DNA of 64,000 nucleotides. Origin: Glaciimonas sp. Its GTDB lineage: Bacteria > Pseudomonadota > Gammaproteobacteria > Burkholderiales > Burkholderiaceae_D. The DNA is taken from contig JABBOV010000022.1 of the NCBI GenBank assembly GCA_012927625.1, forward strand, positions 124,001 through 188,000, given 5' to 3'. Positions 1 to 9,174 of the stretch are shown piece by piece. The notes under the pieces were generated by a model. That model saw nothing but the letters and a program-made list of their open reading frames with translations, ran no database searches and was not told where the DNA came from. Every line of letters starts with the position of its first letter. The first letter of the stretch is position 1. A program made the translations under genes and the position numbers.

Positions 1-1
1 T

Positions 2-2422
2 TGCCCGCTGGAAGCAAAAGCCATACTGCCGACCATGGCCGCCACGCGGGCCGGTTTCAACCGTCTGGAGCAGGAACTGGTAACCAGCCTGGTGCGTGAA
101 AAAGTGGCGACCGTTCTGAGTGAAATCGGCACCAAGGCCCAGTACGTGATCGACATCGTGGTACGCAATCTGTATGAACGTACCGCCGACGTCGGTTTTC
201 TTGCTACCGATAACGCGTTGTGCGCATTCGCCGCCGGGCTGCATGAAAACCAGGATATGATCCGGGCCCGGTTGCGTGCCTACCGCAACAAGTACACCGT
301 CTACGACGAGATCATTTTGCTCGATGTCGCCGGGAACGTTCTGGTGCAGATCGACGACGCCACGCCGCTCGAAGGCAGTGCCGATGCGCTGATTGCACTG
401 ACGTTAGCGTCGGACAGCTATGTTGAAACTTTTCGCGCTAGCGACCTGCGTCCCGGTAAGCGGCAAGCACTGATCTACTCGCGTCGGATGCTGCATCCAG
501 ACACTGGTGCGGTAGTCGGCGTGCTGTGCCTGTGTTTTAACTTCGAGCAGGAAATGGCTGGTATTTTTGCATCGCATCGCGATCCTGCGGGGTGTTCCAA
601 CATGCTGTTGCTGGATGGCGATAATCGCGTCATCGAAAGCGCAGATCCAATCTGGATTCCACTCGGCGCGAAGGTTCCGACCAATCAAAATGGGGTGCCC
701 GAGCTGATGATGTTTGGCGGCCGCGAATACCTGGTGCGAACCTTTGCCGCTAACGGCTATCAGGGTTACATGGGGCCAATCGGTTGGCAGGGGCAAGTCA
801 TGATTCCGGTCGAAATCGCATTTACCGGCGGCGCCAGCAATGCGCTGGAGGGACTAGCCCCGGCAATTTCCGAAGGACTGTTGTCGCATGCCCAATCGTT
901 TTGTCCGCCGCTGTATGAAATCATGACTGCCGCAGAAACGATACGGCGCGTAGTCTGGAACGGTCAGGTAATGACGACCGGTCAGCACGGCGAGTTGCTG
1001 AAACTGAAAACAGTACTGGAGCAGATCAGCGAAACCGGCGTCCGCAGCAACGAGTTGTTTGCCAAGTCCATTAACGACCTGTACCAGACCGTGCTGACAT
1101 CCCGTCTGCGCGATTCCGAGTTCGTCTCGCATCTGCTGGTTGACCTGCTGGATCGCAATTTATTTGAGCGCTCGGATGATTGCCGCTGGTGGGCACTGAC
1201 GCCGGAATTGCGGGCAGCACTGGCCGGCCCCGAGTGCGACTGGGAAACAAACGAGCGCATCAACGGCATTCTGGAATATATCAATCGTCTGTATACGGTG
1301 TACACCCGGATCTTTGTCTATGACGTCAGCGGCTGCATCGTAGCCTGTACCCACCCGCAGCAGGACGGCAGTTCGGTGATTGGCACCAGCATAGATGCCG
1401 TAACGCTGGAACAGGTACGCGCACTACGCACCGAACAGGATTATCACGTCTCGCAATTTACGCCGACGCCGCTGTATGGCGATGCATCGACCTATATTTA
1501 CCATGCCGCGATTCGGGCCCCCGAAGATGAGCGGCTGGTAGTGGGCGGCATTGGCATTGTGTTTGACGCAGCACCTGAATTTTCAGCCATGTTGCACGGC
1601 GCACTGGCGGGCAAAAAAGACACCACCGCATTCTTCATTGATCGCCAGGGCATGGTAATTTCCAGCACAGACCCGAGCCGTCCGGTTGGCGCCAGACTAG
1701 AAATTGACCCAGCCTTGCTGGCGCTGCCGAACGGGGCTAGTGCATCGCGTATCGTGATTCATGATGGGCATTACGCGATCCTGGGCTGTACGGCGTCTTG
1801 CGGTTACCGCGAATTCAAGGTCTCCGATGGTTACCGCGAGGATATGCTGGCTATCGTGTTCGATGCGTTCGGCACCGTGCGCGAACGTAACGGAATGAGC
1901 AGCAAGGCAGAGATCGCAATGACGCCTGATTCGATGGCAAGCAGCGGCCACGAGTTTGCCACTTTTTTTATCGATGGCGCCTTGTTTGGGCTGCCGGCCG
2001 AGTATGCGATGGAGGCATTGCCGGCGTCTGAAGTGTCACCGGTGTCGATGCATGGTCGCGCCGAGCGTATCGGTCTGCTGGCACCGCAGCGGGATAACGA
2101 AAACAAGAATTTCGTGTGGGTGTTCGATCTTGGCCATTTGATTCGCGGCATACCATCGGTGATTGATAACGGTAGTCATGTCATTATCGTGCGCTACGGC
2201 AATCAGACGCTCGGCTTGCTGGTGAGTGAACTGCATGCTGTGCCGCAGTTCAGTGCTGCACAGATTACTCCCACTCCATTTGGCGGCCACGCCGATGGCA
2301 TGCTGGTGACGCAGGTGATCAAGGCCAATGGCGGTCAACTGCTGATTCAGGCGATAGATGTTGCTTATCTATTTAGCAAATTGATGGATAGCGAAAAACC
2401 GGAACCAGCAATTGTTGTCTGA
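2..2422 (+). CDS. Tandem-sensor protein with C-terminal CheW domain (5' partial)
   Basis: The frame is open upstream of the first ATG (position 35) to the window edge, so the true start probably lies outside. The last ~160 residues look like a CheW fold (FFIDGALFGLPAEYAMEALP ... GLLVSELHAVPQF), which normally couples receptors to CheA. The rest appears to be two copies of a Cache-like sensor module: RNLYERTADVGF near residue 45 and RNLFERSDDCRW near residue 375 are followed by matching stretches ending in YTVYDEIILLDVAGN and YTVYTRIFVYDVSGC. I see no transmembrane segment or HAMP/MCP signalling helix in the visible part, so this is probably a soluble adaptor that senses a ligand itself. Ligand and partner kinase are unknown. 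It could belong to a chemosensory operon upstream of the window. Confidence 0.75.
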   Translation, partial: CPLEAKAILPTMAATRAGFNRLEQELVTSLVREKVATVLSEIGTKAQYVIDIVVRNLYERTADVGFLATDNALCAFAAGLHENQDMIRARLRAYRNKYTVYDEIILLDVAGNVLVQIDDATPLEGSADALIALTLASDSYVETFRASDLRPGKRQALIYSRRMLHPDTGAVVGVLCLCFNFEQEMAGIFASHRDPAGCSNMLLLDGDNRVIESADPIWIPLGAKVPTNQNGVPELMMFGGREYLVRTFAANGYQGYMGPIGWQGQVMIPVEIAFTGGASNALEGLAPAISEGLLSHAQSFCPPLYEIMTAAETIRRVVWNGQVMTTGQHGELLKLKTVLEQISETGVRSNELFAKSINDLYQTVLTSRLRDSEFVSHLLVDLLDRNLFERSDDCRWWALTPELRAALAGPECDWETNERINGILEYINRLYTVYTRIFVYDVSGCIVACTHPQQDGSSVIGTSIDAVTLEQVRALRTEQDYHVSQFTPTPLYGDASTYIYHAAIRAPEDERLVVGGIGIVFDAAPEFSAMLHGALAGKKDTTAFFIDRQGMVISSTDPSRPVGARLEIDPALLALPNGASASRIVIHDGHYAILGCTASCGYREFKVSDGYREDMLAIVFDAFGTVRERNGMSSKAEIAMTPDSMASSGHEFATFFIDGALFGLPAEYAMEALPASEVSPVSMHGRAERIGLLAPQRDNENKNFVWVFDLGHLIRGIPSVIDNGSHVIIVRYGNQTLGLLVSELHAVPQFSAAQITPTPFGGHADGMLVTQVIKANGGQLLIQAIDVAYLFSKLMDSEKPEPAIVV

Positions 2423-2771
2423 GACCTGGGAAAATGGTCGGAAACCCTCCCAAGCGTCTCACAGCGCTGCGTATTATATAAAAATAGCGGGAGTATCATT
2501 AAAAAAACCTTGTTTTGCGCATATAAATAAAGCGGTATTGTAAAATACAGCGGCCTGTACATTGAGCGCACTGCAGCCTGCAAGACTGTCCCAGCGGCCA
2601 CCTTGATAAACCTGCCTGCCATCCCAAAATACTATCGAAGCCAAGCAATTCCGCTGACGCGGGAATGTCTGACTCCCGCTAGAATTAGTGACAGTCATGC
2701 ACTCGTGCGTTTTACTGCAAAACACGCGCCGCACAATTTACGCTTTGCCCAGACAAGAAAAAAGGTTTTAT
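2423..2771. other. Intergenic region upstream of gshA
   Basis: No gene recognised. It contains a GGAGTAT element (2490-2549). The ORF track extends gshA upstream to 2688, but that extension has no family similarity and overlaps likely promoter DNA. Confidence 0.5.
2490..2549 (+). repeat. GGAGTAT element, copy 1
   Basis: It begins GGAGTATCATTAAAAAAACC, has a central TTTTGCGCATATAAATAA and ends AAATAC. It is one of ten ~60-bp copies in the window. Confidence 0.75.
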
Positions 2772-4070
2772 ATGGTCCCGCACCTCGTCACCGCACTGAA
2801 TGGTCCTCTGCTTGAACTGGAGAAGAAAATTCTGGAAGCCACTCCGGCCATTGAACGTTGGTTCCGGCTCGAATGGCAAGAGCACACGCCACCGTTTTAC
2901 TGCTCGGTCGATTTGCGCAATTCTGGCTTTAAGCTGGCACCGGTAGATACCAATCTGTTTCCTGGCGGCTTCAACAACCTCGCCACTGAAATGCTGCCGC
3001 TGGCGGTGCAAGCGGCGATGGCGGCGATCGAGAAGTATTGTCCAGACGCGAAAAACCTGCTGCTGATTCCCGAGCGCCATACTCGTAACACCTTTTATCT
3101 GCAAAACATCGTGCGGTTGATCCAGATTTTCCATCAGGCCGGTCTGAATGTGCGCTTGGGCACCTTTGCCGAGGACGTCACAGAGCCGACCCCGATTGCG
3201 CTGCCGGACGGTACCATGTTGATGCTGGAGCCGCTGGAGCGCACCCATAACGGGCGCCGGGTCGGCCTGAAGAATTTCGATCCATGCACGATTTTGCTCA
3301 ACAACGATCTGTCGGCCGGCCTACCGGCTATCCTGGCCGATTTGCATGAACAGACTCTGCTGCCGCCATTGCATGCCGGCTGGGCAGTGCGGCGCAAAAC
3401 CAACCACTTCGGCGCCTATAACGATGTTGCCAAGAAGTTCGCCAAGCTAATCGACATCGACCCGTGGATGATCAACCCGTATTTTGCCAAGTGTTCCAAC
3501 ATCAATTTTCATGAGCGCATCGGCGAAGACTGCCTGGCCACTAACGTCGATGCAGTACTGGCTAAAATTCGCAAAAAGTACAAGGAATACGGCATCAAAG
3601 ACAAGCCGTTCGTGATTGTAAAGGCTGATGCCGGTACCTACGGTATGGGCATCATGACCGTTACCGACGCCAGCGAAATCGTCGGCTTGAATCGCAAGCA
3701 GCGCAACAAGATGTCGGTTGTCAAGGAAGGGCTGGAAGTATCCGACGTAATCATCCAGGAAGGCGTGCATTCGTTCGAGAACATTAACGAAGCGGTTGCC
3801 GAGCCGGTGGTCTACATGATTGACCGCTATGTGGTCGGCGGCTTCTACCGGGTTCACGCCGAGCGTGGCATCAATGAAAATCTGAATGCGCCGGGCGCGC
3901 ATTACGTGCCTCTGGCGTTCGAGCAACAACACAGCTTGCCGGACTTTTCGGCCAAACCGGGCACTACGTCGCCGAACCGCTTCTACATGTACGGTGTAGT
4001 GGCACGGCTAGCCTTGCTGTCGGCCTCGCTCGAGCTGGAACGAACCGACCCCAACCCAGAAATCTATTAA
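2772..4070 (+). CDS. gshA: Glutamate--cysteine ligase, proteobacterial GshA type
   Basis: Catalyses ATP-dependent joining of L-glutamate and L-cysteine, the first step of glutathione synthesis, in the cytosol. From MVPHLVTALNGP the protein is 432 residues, the usual length for the GshA family typical of beta- and some gammaproteobacteria, which is unrelated to E. coli GshA. The ORF-track start at 2688 adds 28 residues (MTVMHSCVLL...) that do not look like the family, and AAAAAGG sits just before ATG 2772. The next gene is gshB, so the two steps of glutathione synthesis are adjacent, separated by 120 bp that hold a perfect palindrome. No truncation seen. Confidence 0.9.
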   Translation: MVPHLVTALNGPLLELEKKILEATPAIERWFRLEWQEHTPPFYCSVDLRNSGFKLAPVDTNLFPGGFNNLATEMLPLAVQAAMAAIEKYCPDAKNLLLIPERHTRNTFYLQNIVRLIQIFHQAGLNVRLGTFAEDVTEPTPIALPDGTMLMLEPLERTHNGRRVGLKNFDPCTILLNNDLSAGLPAILADLHEQTLLPPLHAGWAVRRKTNHFGAYNDVAKKFAKLIDIDPWMINPYFAKCSNINFHERIGEDCLATNVDAVLAKIRKKYKEYGIKDKPFVIVKADAGTYGMGIMTVTDASEIVGLNRKQRNKMSVVKEGLEVSDVIIQEGVHSFENINEAVAEPVVYMIDRYVVGGFYRVHAERGINENLNAPGAHYVPLAFEQQHSLPDFSAKPGTTSPNRFYMYGVVARLALLSASLELERTDPNPEIY

Positions 4071-4095
4071 TTTACTGGCTGATTAACTTACACAA

Positions 4096-4147
4096 TAGTG
4101 TAGGCCTCCGTGCCTGCGCCGGGCTGCAGGCACGGAGGCCTACACTA
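4096..4147. repeat. Perfect REP-like palindrome (22-bp arms)
   Basis: Arms TAGTGTAGGCCTCCGTGCCTGC and its exact reverse complement flank the loop GCCGGGCT. A near-identical hairpin lies at 27947-28000, and partial copies at about 11173 and 12571. No T-run follows, so it is not a typical terminator. Confidence 0.85.
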
Positions 4148-4190
4148 CTGAAAACATTGTTTTGCGTTGTATAAATAATTCTGGAACCTC

Positions 4191-5129
4191 ATGAAAATCG
4201 CTTTCCTCGCCGATTCGCTCGACAGCTTCAAGACTTACAAGGACACCACTTACTCCATGATGATTGAGGCCGGGCAGCGCGGCCACAGCGTGCATGCATT
4301 CGATCTGGCCGACATGGCGCTCGACGGCGGTGTGGTGGTAGCAAACATTGCGCCGGTCACACTGACGGGCGACCCTGACGACTGGTATCGGCTGGAGCTG
4401 CGCGCGCCGCAGCAACTGGATACTTATGATGTGATCGTGGTGCGCAAGGATCCGCCATTCGACATGGAATACGTGTACGCGACTTATCTGTTGGAACTGG
4501 CGCAACAGACCGGCGCACGTATCGTCAACCAGCCGCAGGCGATTCGCGACCATAACGAAAAGCTGGCGATTGCGCGTTTTCCACAATTCATCGCGCCAAC
4601 TCTGGTCTCGCGCGATATGGCGCGGCTGCGCGCGTTCCACACTGCGCATCAGGATGTAATCTTCAAACCGCTGGACGGCATGGGCGGCACCGGAGTGTTT
4701 CGCATCGGGACAGACGGTCAAAACCTCGGCACGGTGCTGGAAATGTTGAGCGACAATGGCCGCCGCACCATCATGGCGCAACGCTTCATTCCCGAAATTA
4801 CGCAAGGCGACAAACGCATCCTGCTGATCGGCGGCAAAGTGGTGCCGTTTGCGCTGGCGCGCATCCCGCAAAACGGTGAAGTGCGCGGCAATCTGGCCGC
4901 CGGCGGGCTCGGCGTGGCGCAAGCCTTGTCGGCACGCGACCTCGAAATCGCCGAAACACTGGCGCCAATTTTGTTCCAGCGCGGCTTGTTGCTGGTAGGA
5001 TTGGATGTGATCGGCGGTTATCTGACCGAAGTCAACGTCACCAGCCCGACTTGTTTCCAGGAAATCCGGCAGCAGCAAGGCTTTAACGTGGCGGCGATGT
5101 TCGTCGATGCGCTGGAACAGGCCGTTTGA
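4191..5129 (+). CDS. gshB: Glutathione synthetase
   Basis: Adds glycine to gamma-glutamylcysteine using ATP. The 312-residue protein has the GshB layout: an N-terminal domain starting MKIAFLADSLDSFKTYKDTT, then an ATP-grasp domain with the glycine-rich loop FKPLDGMGGTGVFR near residue 160 and the metal-binding segment TEVNVTSPTCFQEI near residue 285. Length and motifs are complete. It follows gshA in the same direction, and the PTS genes come next, an order common in Oxalobacteraceae. No strong Shine-Dalgarno is obvious; the ATG is supported by the conserved N-terminus. Confidence 0.95.
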   Translation: MKIAFLADSLDSFKTYKDTTYSMMIEAGQRGHSVHAFDLADMALDGGVVVANIAPVTLTGDPDDWYRLELRAPQQLDTYDVIVVRKDPPFDMEYVYATYLLELAQQTGARIVNQPQAIRDHNEKLAIARFPQFIAPTLVSRDMARLRAFHTAHQDVIFKPLDGMGGTGVFRIGTDGQNLGTVLEMLSDNGRRTIMAQRFIPEITQGDKRILLIGGKVVPFALARIPQNGEVRGNLAAGGLGVAQALSARDLEIAETLAPILFQRGLLLVGLDVIGGYLTEVNVTSPTCFQEIRQQQGFNVAAMFVDALEQAV

Positions 5130-5159
5130 TGCGATTCCCTGCAATGACGCTGACGACCT

Positions 5160-5220
5160 GGAGTATTTTTTAGGACGCCTTATAATCATGCGAGAAACAC
5201 TATGTTTTTAATCATACTCC
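5160..5220 (-). repeat. GGAGTAT element, copy 2 (both ends intact)
   Basis: It starts GGAGTAT and ends ATACTCC, a perfect 7-bp terminal inverted repeat over 61 bp. It ends 17 bp before the start codon of the EIIA gene and therefore forms most of that gene's leader. Confidence 0.75.
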
Positions 5221-5237
5221 CGTATTAAATCACATAC

Positions 5238-5645
5238 ATGATTGGAATTCTGCTCTTGACGCATGCTCCGCTGGGCCAGGCTTTTATCGAAGCTGCCGCC
5301 CACGTATTCCGTGGTCGGCCCGACCGGATCGAGGCAATTGATGTCGTGGCCGATCAAGATCCGCTGGAAATCAATCGCTTGGCCGAGCGTGCTATCGCAC
5401 GCCTGGACGATGGCTCCGGCGTTTTGGTGATCACCGACGTGATGGGTGGGACGCCTTCCAATTGCTGTAACAAACTCAGTCTGCCGGGGCACATCGATGT
5501 GATTGCCGGCATCAGCCTGCCGATGCTGCTGCGCGCACTGACTTACCGCCAGGACACGCTCGATGTCGTGGTTGAGATGGCGCTGGCGGGCGGGCAGAGT
5601 GGCGCAGTTCGCGTCGATAATCGTATTCGCCTTTCTCCACAATAA
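5238..5645 (+). CDS. manX: PTS EIIA component, mannose/ntr-associated family
   Basis: A 135-residue single-domain EIIA of the mannose type. Its phosphorylatable histidine is His9 in MIGILLLTH, and VLVITDVMGGTPSN is the family signature. It takes phosphate from HPr. No EIIB/C/D sugar permease is visible, so like other stand-alone betaproteobacterial copies it probably has a regulatory role rather than transporting sugar (inference). HPr starts 2 bp after its stop, so translation is probably coupled. A repeat element occupies the 5' leader. Confidence 0.9.
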   Translation: MIGILLLTHAPLGQAFIEAAAHVFRGRPDRIEAIDVVADQDPLEINRLAERAIARLDDGSGVLVITDVMGGTPSNCCNKLSLPGHIDVIAGISLPMLLRALTYRQDTLDVVVEMALAGGQSGAVRVDNRIRLSPQ

Positions 5646-5647
5646 AA

Positions 5648-5917
5648 ATGATCCAGCAAGATATTGAAATCGTTAATAAACTCGGGCTGCACGCGCGGGC
5701 CTCGGCCAAACTGACTCAACTGGCCGGCAAGTTCCAGAGTGAAGTCTGGCTGATCCGCAACGGCCGCCGCGTGAATGGCAAATCGATTATGGGCGTGATG
5801 ATGCTGGCGGCTGGCAAAGGCGCTAAAGTGACGCTGGAAATCGACGGTGAAGATGAAGACGCATGCCTGCAGGCAATCGCGGCTATGATCGCCAATAAAT
5901 TCGACGAAGGAGGGTAA
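5648..5917 (+). CDS. ptsH: PTS phosphocarrier protein HPr
   Basis: An 89-residue HPr carrying phosphate from enzyme I to EIIA proteins. The active-site histidine is His15 in KLGLHARA. The regulatory serine is present as Ser46 in NGKSIMGVMML, which in many betaproteobacteria is targeted by HPr kinase/phosphorylase; hprK is not in this window. It lies 2 bp downstream of the EIIA gene and 112 bp upstream of ptsI. The gap holds a strong nested hairpin. Confidence 0.95.
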   Translation: MIQQDIEIVNKLGLHARASAKLTQLAGKFQSEVWLIRNGRRVNGKSIMGVMMLAAGKGAKVTLEIDGEDEDACLQAIAAMIANKFDEGG

Positions 5918-5947
5918 ACAGTACGTATTAAGCTAGTAAGCCAGGAC

Positions 5948-5996
5948 GCGCCAGAAAGACCGCCGGCGATTGCGCCGGTGACTTGAATACTGGCGC
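5948..5996. promoter_or_regulatory. Nested inverted repeats between ptsH and ptsI
   Basis: An outer perfect 7-bp repeat (GCGCCAG ... CTGGCGC) encloses an inner perfect 6-bp stem with a 4-nt loop (CCGGCG-ATTG-CGCCGG). There is no T-run, so it could be an RNA processing or stability element adjusting HPr:EI ratio rather than a terminator. Function is inferred. Confidence 0.5.
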
Positions 5997-6029
5997 AATA
6001 CATAAATAAAACTACGCAGAACCACTCTA

Positions 6030-7793
6030 ATGGCATCTTTTTCGCTCCACGGCTTTCCGGTTTCCCGCGGCATTGCCGTGGGCCGTGCCCACTTGCTCAC
6101 GCCCGCTGCGCTGGACGTAAAACATTATCTGGTCGGCCAGACTCAGGTGGAAGCCGAAGTACGGCGCCTGCAAAACGCGTTTGCCGTGGTGCACCAGGAA
6201 CTGCGCACTATTTGGGAAGAACTGCCGGCGGACGCGCCGGCCGAGCTGGGCGCGTTCATCGATATCCATATTCTGATCCTGTCCGACCCGATGCTGGCAG
6301 AAGAGCCGCTGGATATCATCCGCAGCCGCCACTACAACGCCGAATGGGCGCTGGTGACCCAGATCGACGAGTTGATCGACCAGTTCAATGAGATTGAAGA
6401 CCCCTATTTGCGCGACCGCAAAGCCGATATCTGGCAAGTAGCAGAGCGCGTCTTGAAAGTATTGACCGGCACCGCCCAGATATTGCCGGCGCCGGGTGAC
6501 GACGACGAAGCACAGGCCCGCCTGATCGTGGTCGCACATGACATTTCGCCAGCCGACATGCTGCAGTTTCGCAATCACGCCTTCAGCGGCATCGTCACCG
6601 ATGTCGGCGGGCAGAATTCGCATACGGCGCTGGTGGCCCGTAGTCTGGACATTCCGGCCGCAGTCGGCCTGTCGAATGCCTCGCTGCTTATCAGGCAGGA
6701 TGACTGGCTGATCATCGATGGGACTACCGGCGTGGTTATGGTCAATCCGAGCCAGATGATGCTGGATGAGTATCGCGACACGCAGGCCAAAATCCAGCGC
6801 GAACGTAAAAAACTCAGCAAACTCAAGAAAACCCCGACCGTCACTCTCGACGGCACTGTTGTTACCTTGTTAGCCAACATCGAACTGCCGGAAGATTGCG
6901 CGGCGGCGATGGAGGTCGGCGCCAACGGCATTGGCCTGTTCCGCTCCGAGTTTTTGTTCATGGAGCATAGCGGCCACGCCAGCACGCTGCCATCCGAAGA
7001 ACAACAATTCGACGCCTATCGGCGCGCTGTAGGCGCAATGAAGGGCCGGCCGGTAACGATACGCACGCTCGATATCGGGGCTGACAAACGATTGGCCGGC
7101 TTCGAGCAGAGCGCGATCAATCCGGCGCTGGGCCTGCGCGCGATTCGCTATTGCATGGCCGAGCCGCAATTGTTCCTGACCCAGTTGCGCGCGATCCTGC
7201 GCGCCTCCGCTTTTGGCCCGGTCAAATTGTTGATTCCAATGCTATCGCACAGTTTCGAGGTGACCCAGACTTTGGCCATGATCAACCAGGCCAAAGCGCA
7301 ACTAATCAAGGCCGGCCAGAAATTCGATGCCGATCTCCAGATCGGCGCCATGATCGAAGTGCCGGCGGCAGCGCTGACGCTGCCGACGTTCATCCGGCAC
7401 CTGGATTTCCTGTCGATTGGCACCAACGACCTGATCCAGTACACGCTGGCGATCGACCGCTCAGACCACGAGGTGGCTCATCTGTATGACCCGATGCATC
7501 CTGCCGTGCTAATGCTGCTGGCAATGACGGTGGCGGCAGCCGCCAAGGCTGACATCCCGGTCTCGATTTGCGGCGGCATGGCGGGCGACGCCAAGCTGAC
7601 CCTGCTGCTGTTGGGCATGGGTTTTCGTGAATTGTCGATGCCGGCGGCGCAACTGCTGTCGGTCAAGCAGGAAGTGCTGGGCTGCGATCTGGAGCGCGTC
7701 ACGCCGCTGGTCAGAAAAATTCTGCGCAGCGACGACCCCGCGGCCATCAAGCAGATGATTAGCCAGCTGGCCGATGCGACAGCCGTCGTTTGA
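6030..7793 (+). CDS. ptsI: PTS enzyme I (phosphoenolpyruvate--protein phosphotransferase)
   Basis: Takes phosphate from phosphoenolpyruvate and passes it to HPr. The 587-residue protein is full length. The phosphorylated histidine is in DVGGQNSHTALVARS near residue 200. The C-terminal PEP-binding barrel holds GANGIGLFRSEFLFM, LSIGTNDLIQYTLAIDRSD and the catalytic cysteine motif SICGGMAGD. It completes an EIIA-HPr-EI set without a sugar permease. A Rho-independent terminator follows at 7942-7974. Confidence 0.96.
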   Translation: MASFSLHGFPVSRGIAVGRAHLLTPAALDVKHYLVGQTQVEAEVRRLQNAFAVVHQELRTIWEELPADAPAELGAFIDIHILILSDPMLAEEPLDIIRSRHYNAEWALVTQIDELIDQFNEIEDPYLRDRKADIWQVAERVLKVLTGTAQILPAPGDDDEAQARLIVVAHDISPADMLQFRNHAFSGIVTDVGGQNSHTALVARSLDIPAAVGLSNASLLIRQDDWLIIDGTTGVVMVNPSQMMLDEYRDTQAKIQRERKKLSKLKKTPTVTLDGTVVTLLANIELPEDCAAAMEVGANGIGLFRSEFLFMEHSGHASTLPSEEQQFDAYRRAVGAMKGRPVTIRTLDIGADKRLAGFEQSAINPALGLRAIRYCMAEPQLFLTQLRAILRASAFGPVKLLIPMLSHSFEVTQTLAMINQAKAQLIKAGQKFDADLQIGAMIEVPAAALTLPTFIRHLDFLSIGTNDLIQYTLAIDRSDHEVAHLYDPMHPAVLMLLAMTVAAAAKADIPVSICGGMAGDAKLTLLLLGMGFRELSMPAAQLLSVKQEVLGCDLERVTPLVRKILRSDDPAAIKQMISQLADATAVV

Positions 7794-7869
7794 CGATACC
7801 GGCAGAGTTGGTTATTCTTGTTGCCGTTGCGCCGATTTGATGTCAGCTTGCGGGCGCAGGGGAAAATCA

Positions 7870-7887
7870 GCCGAGCAAACTCTCGGC
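7870..7887. promoter_or_regulatory. Small hairpin in the ptsI-metX gap
   Basis: GCCGAG and CTCGGC flank a 6-nt loop. I could not fit this leader to a known SAM or SAH riboswitch, so it is recorded only as a stem. Confidence 0.3.
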
Positions 7888-7941
7888 GCGCCTCTCCAAA
7901 TACGGCTAAAGCTGCTTGCAGAAATCCATGAGCGATGATTT

Positions 7942-7974
7942 AGCCCGATGAGCGGATTGCTATCGGGCTTTTTT
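7942..7974 (+). terminator. Rho-independent terminator after ptsI
   Basis: The 8-bp stem AGCCCGAT ... ATCGGGCT is followed by a run of Ts (CTTTTTTG). It separates the PTS genes from metX. Confidence 0.8.
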
Positions 7975-8046
7975 GTATCTGAAATTTTTTTGACCCACGG
8001 CGTCAGGCTGCAACACACTGCAAACTGCGCCCTAATATTGCATACC

Positions 8047-9174
8047 ATGTCATCCCTTGGAATCGTTACCCCGCAATCGATGCACTTTGCCGCGCCGCTC
8101 GCCTTGCAGAGCGGCGCGGCGATTGCCGAATACACCCTGACCTATGAAACCTACGGCAGCCTGAATGCCGCACGCTCGAATGCGGTGCTGGTCTGCCACG
8201 CGCTCAACGCTTCGCACCATGTGGCCGGCGTGTATGCCGACCAGCCAAAAAACGCCGGCTGGTGGGACAACATGGTGGGGCCGGGCAAGGCGCTCGACAC
8301 TAACCAGTTCTTTGTCATCGGTGTCAACAATCTGGGCTCTTGCTTCGGCTCGACCGGCCCGATGCACACCAATCCGGCCACCGGCAGGCCGTACGGCGCG
8401 GCGTTCCCGGTGGTCACGGTGGAAGACTGGGTCAATGCGCAGGCGCTGCTGGCCGACGCGCTCGGCATCAGCCAGTTTGCGGCGGTGATGGGCGGTTCGC
8501 TGGGCGGCATGCAGGCGCTGGCCTGGAGCATCATGTATCCGGCCCGGCTGCGGCACTGCATCATTATTGCCTCCACCCCGACATTGTCGGCGCAGAATAT
8601 CGCGTTCAACGATGTGGCGCGGCAAGCGATTCTGACCGACCCCGATTTTCACGGCGGCGATTATTACGCGCACGGCGTGGTACCCAAAAACGGCCTGTCG
8701 GTAGCCCGCATGATCGGCCACATCACCTATCTGTCGGACGACGACATGGCCGAGAAATTCGGCCGCGGCTTGCGTAATGGCGCTTACCAGTTCAGCTTCG
8801 GCGTCGACTTCGAGATCGAATCCTATCTGCGCTATCAAGGCTTGAAGTTTTCTGAATACTTTGATGCCAACACCTATCTGTTGATCACCAAGGCGCTCGA
8901 TTATTTCGACCCAGCGCGTTTGTGCGGCGGCGATTTGACCTGTGCGCTGGCAAACACCCAAGCGCAGTTTCTGTTGGTGTCATTTTCGACCGACTGGCGC
9001 TTTGCACCCGCACGCAGCCGCGAAATGGTGCAGGCGCTGGTCAACAACAAGCGCCGCGTGATCTATGCCGAAATCGATGCGCCGCACGGCCATGACGCTT
9101 TTTTGCTGGAAGATCCGCGCTACCACGATCTGGTGCGCGCCTATTACGAGCGCGTCGCCCGGGAGTGCGCATGA
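8047..9174 (+). CDS. metX: Homoserine O-acyltransferase MetX
   Basis: Acylates homoserine for methionine synthesis. The 375-residue protein has the alpha/beta-hydrolase triad: nucleophile serine in [10 protein letters not shown], aspartate in STDWRFAP and histidine in PHGHDAFL. Homology starts at [20 protein letters not shown], so ATG 8047 is preferred; the track start at 7948 would place coding sequence over the upstream terminator. Proteobacterial MetX enzymes may use succinyl-CoA or acetyl-CoA, and I cannot tell which from sequence alone. It overlaps metW by 4 bp (ATGA), the usual metX-metW pairing. Confidence 0.93.
   Translation: MSSLGIVTPQSMHFAAPLALQSGAAIAEYTLTYETYGSLNAARSNAVLVCHALNASHHVAGVYADQPKNAGWWDNMVGPGKALDTNQFFVIGVNNLGSCFGSTGPMHTNPATGRPYGAAFPVVTVEDWVNAQALLADALGISQFAAVMGGSLGGMQALAWSIMYPARLRHCIIIASTPTLSAQNIAFNDVARQAILTDPDFHGGDYYAHGVVPKNGLSVARMIGHITYLSDDDMAEKFGRGLRNGAYQFSFGVDFEIESYLRYQGLKFSEYFDANTYLLITKALDYFDPARLCGGDLTCALANTQAQFLLVSFSTDWRFAPARSREMVQALVNNKRRVIYAEIDAPHGHDAFLLEDPRYHDLVRAYYERVARECA

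Noticed and set aside
404-796. Minus-strand 130-aa ORF
   Set aside because: A shadow of the CheW-fusion gene on the other strand; no family resemblance.
4140-5189. 349-aa minus-strand ORF over gshB
   Set aside because: Long, but fully opposite gshB, His/Gln/Arg-rich and meaningless in composition; a GC-skew shadow ORF.
7800-7941. Riboswitch upstream of metX
   Set aside because: Methionine genes often carry SAM or SAH riboswitches, but only one small stem and a terminator of ptsI are visible; no consensus core could be matched.
8050-8961. 303-aa minus-strand ORF over metX
   Set aside because: A shadow of metX; no motifs.
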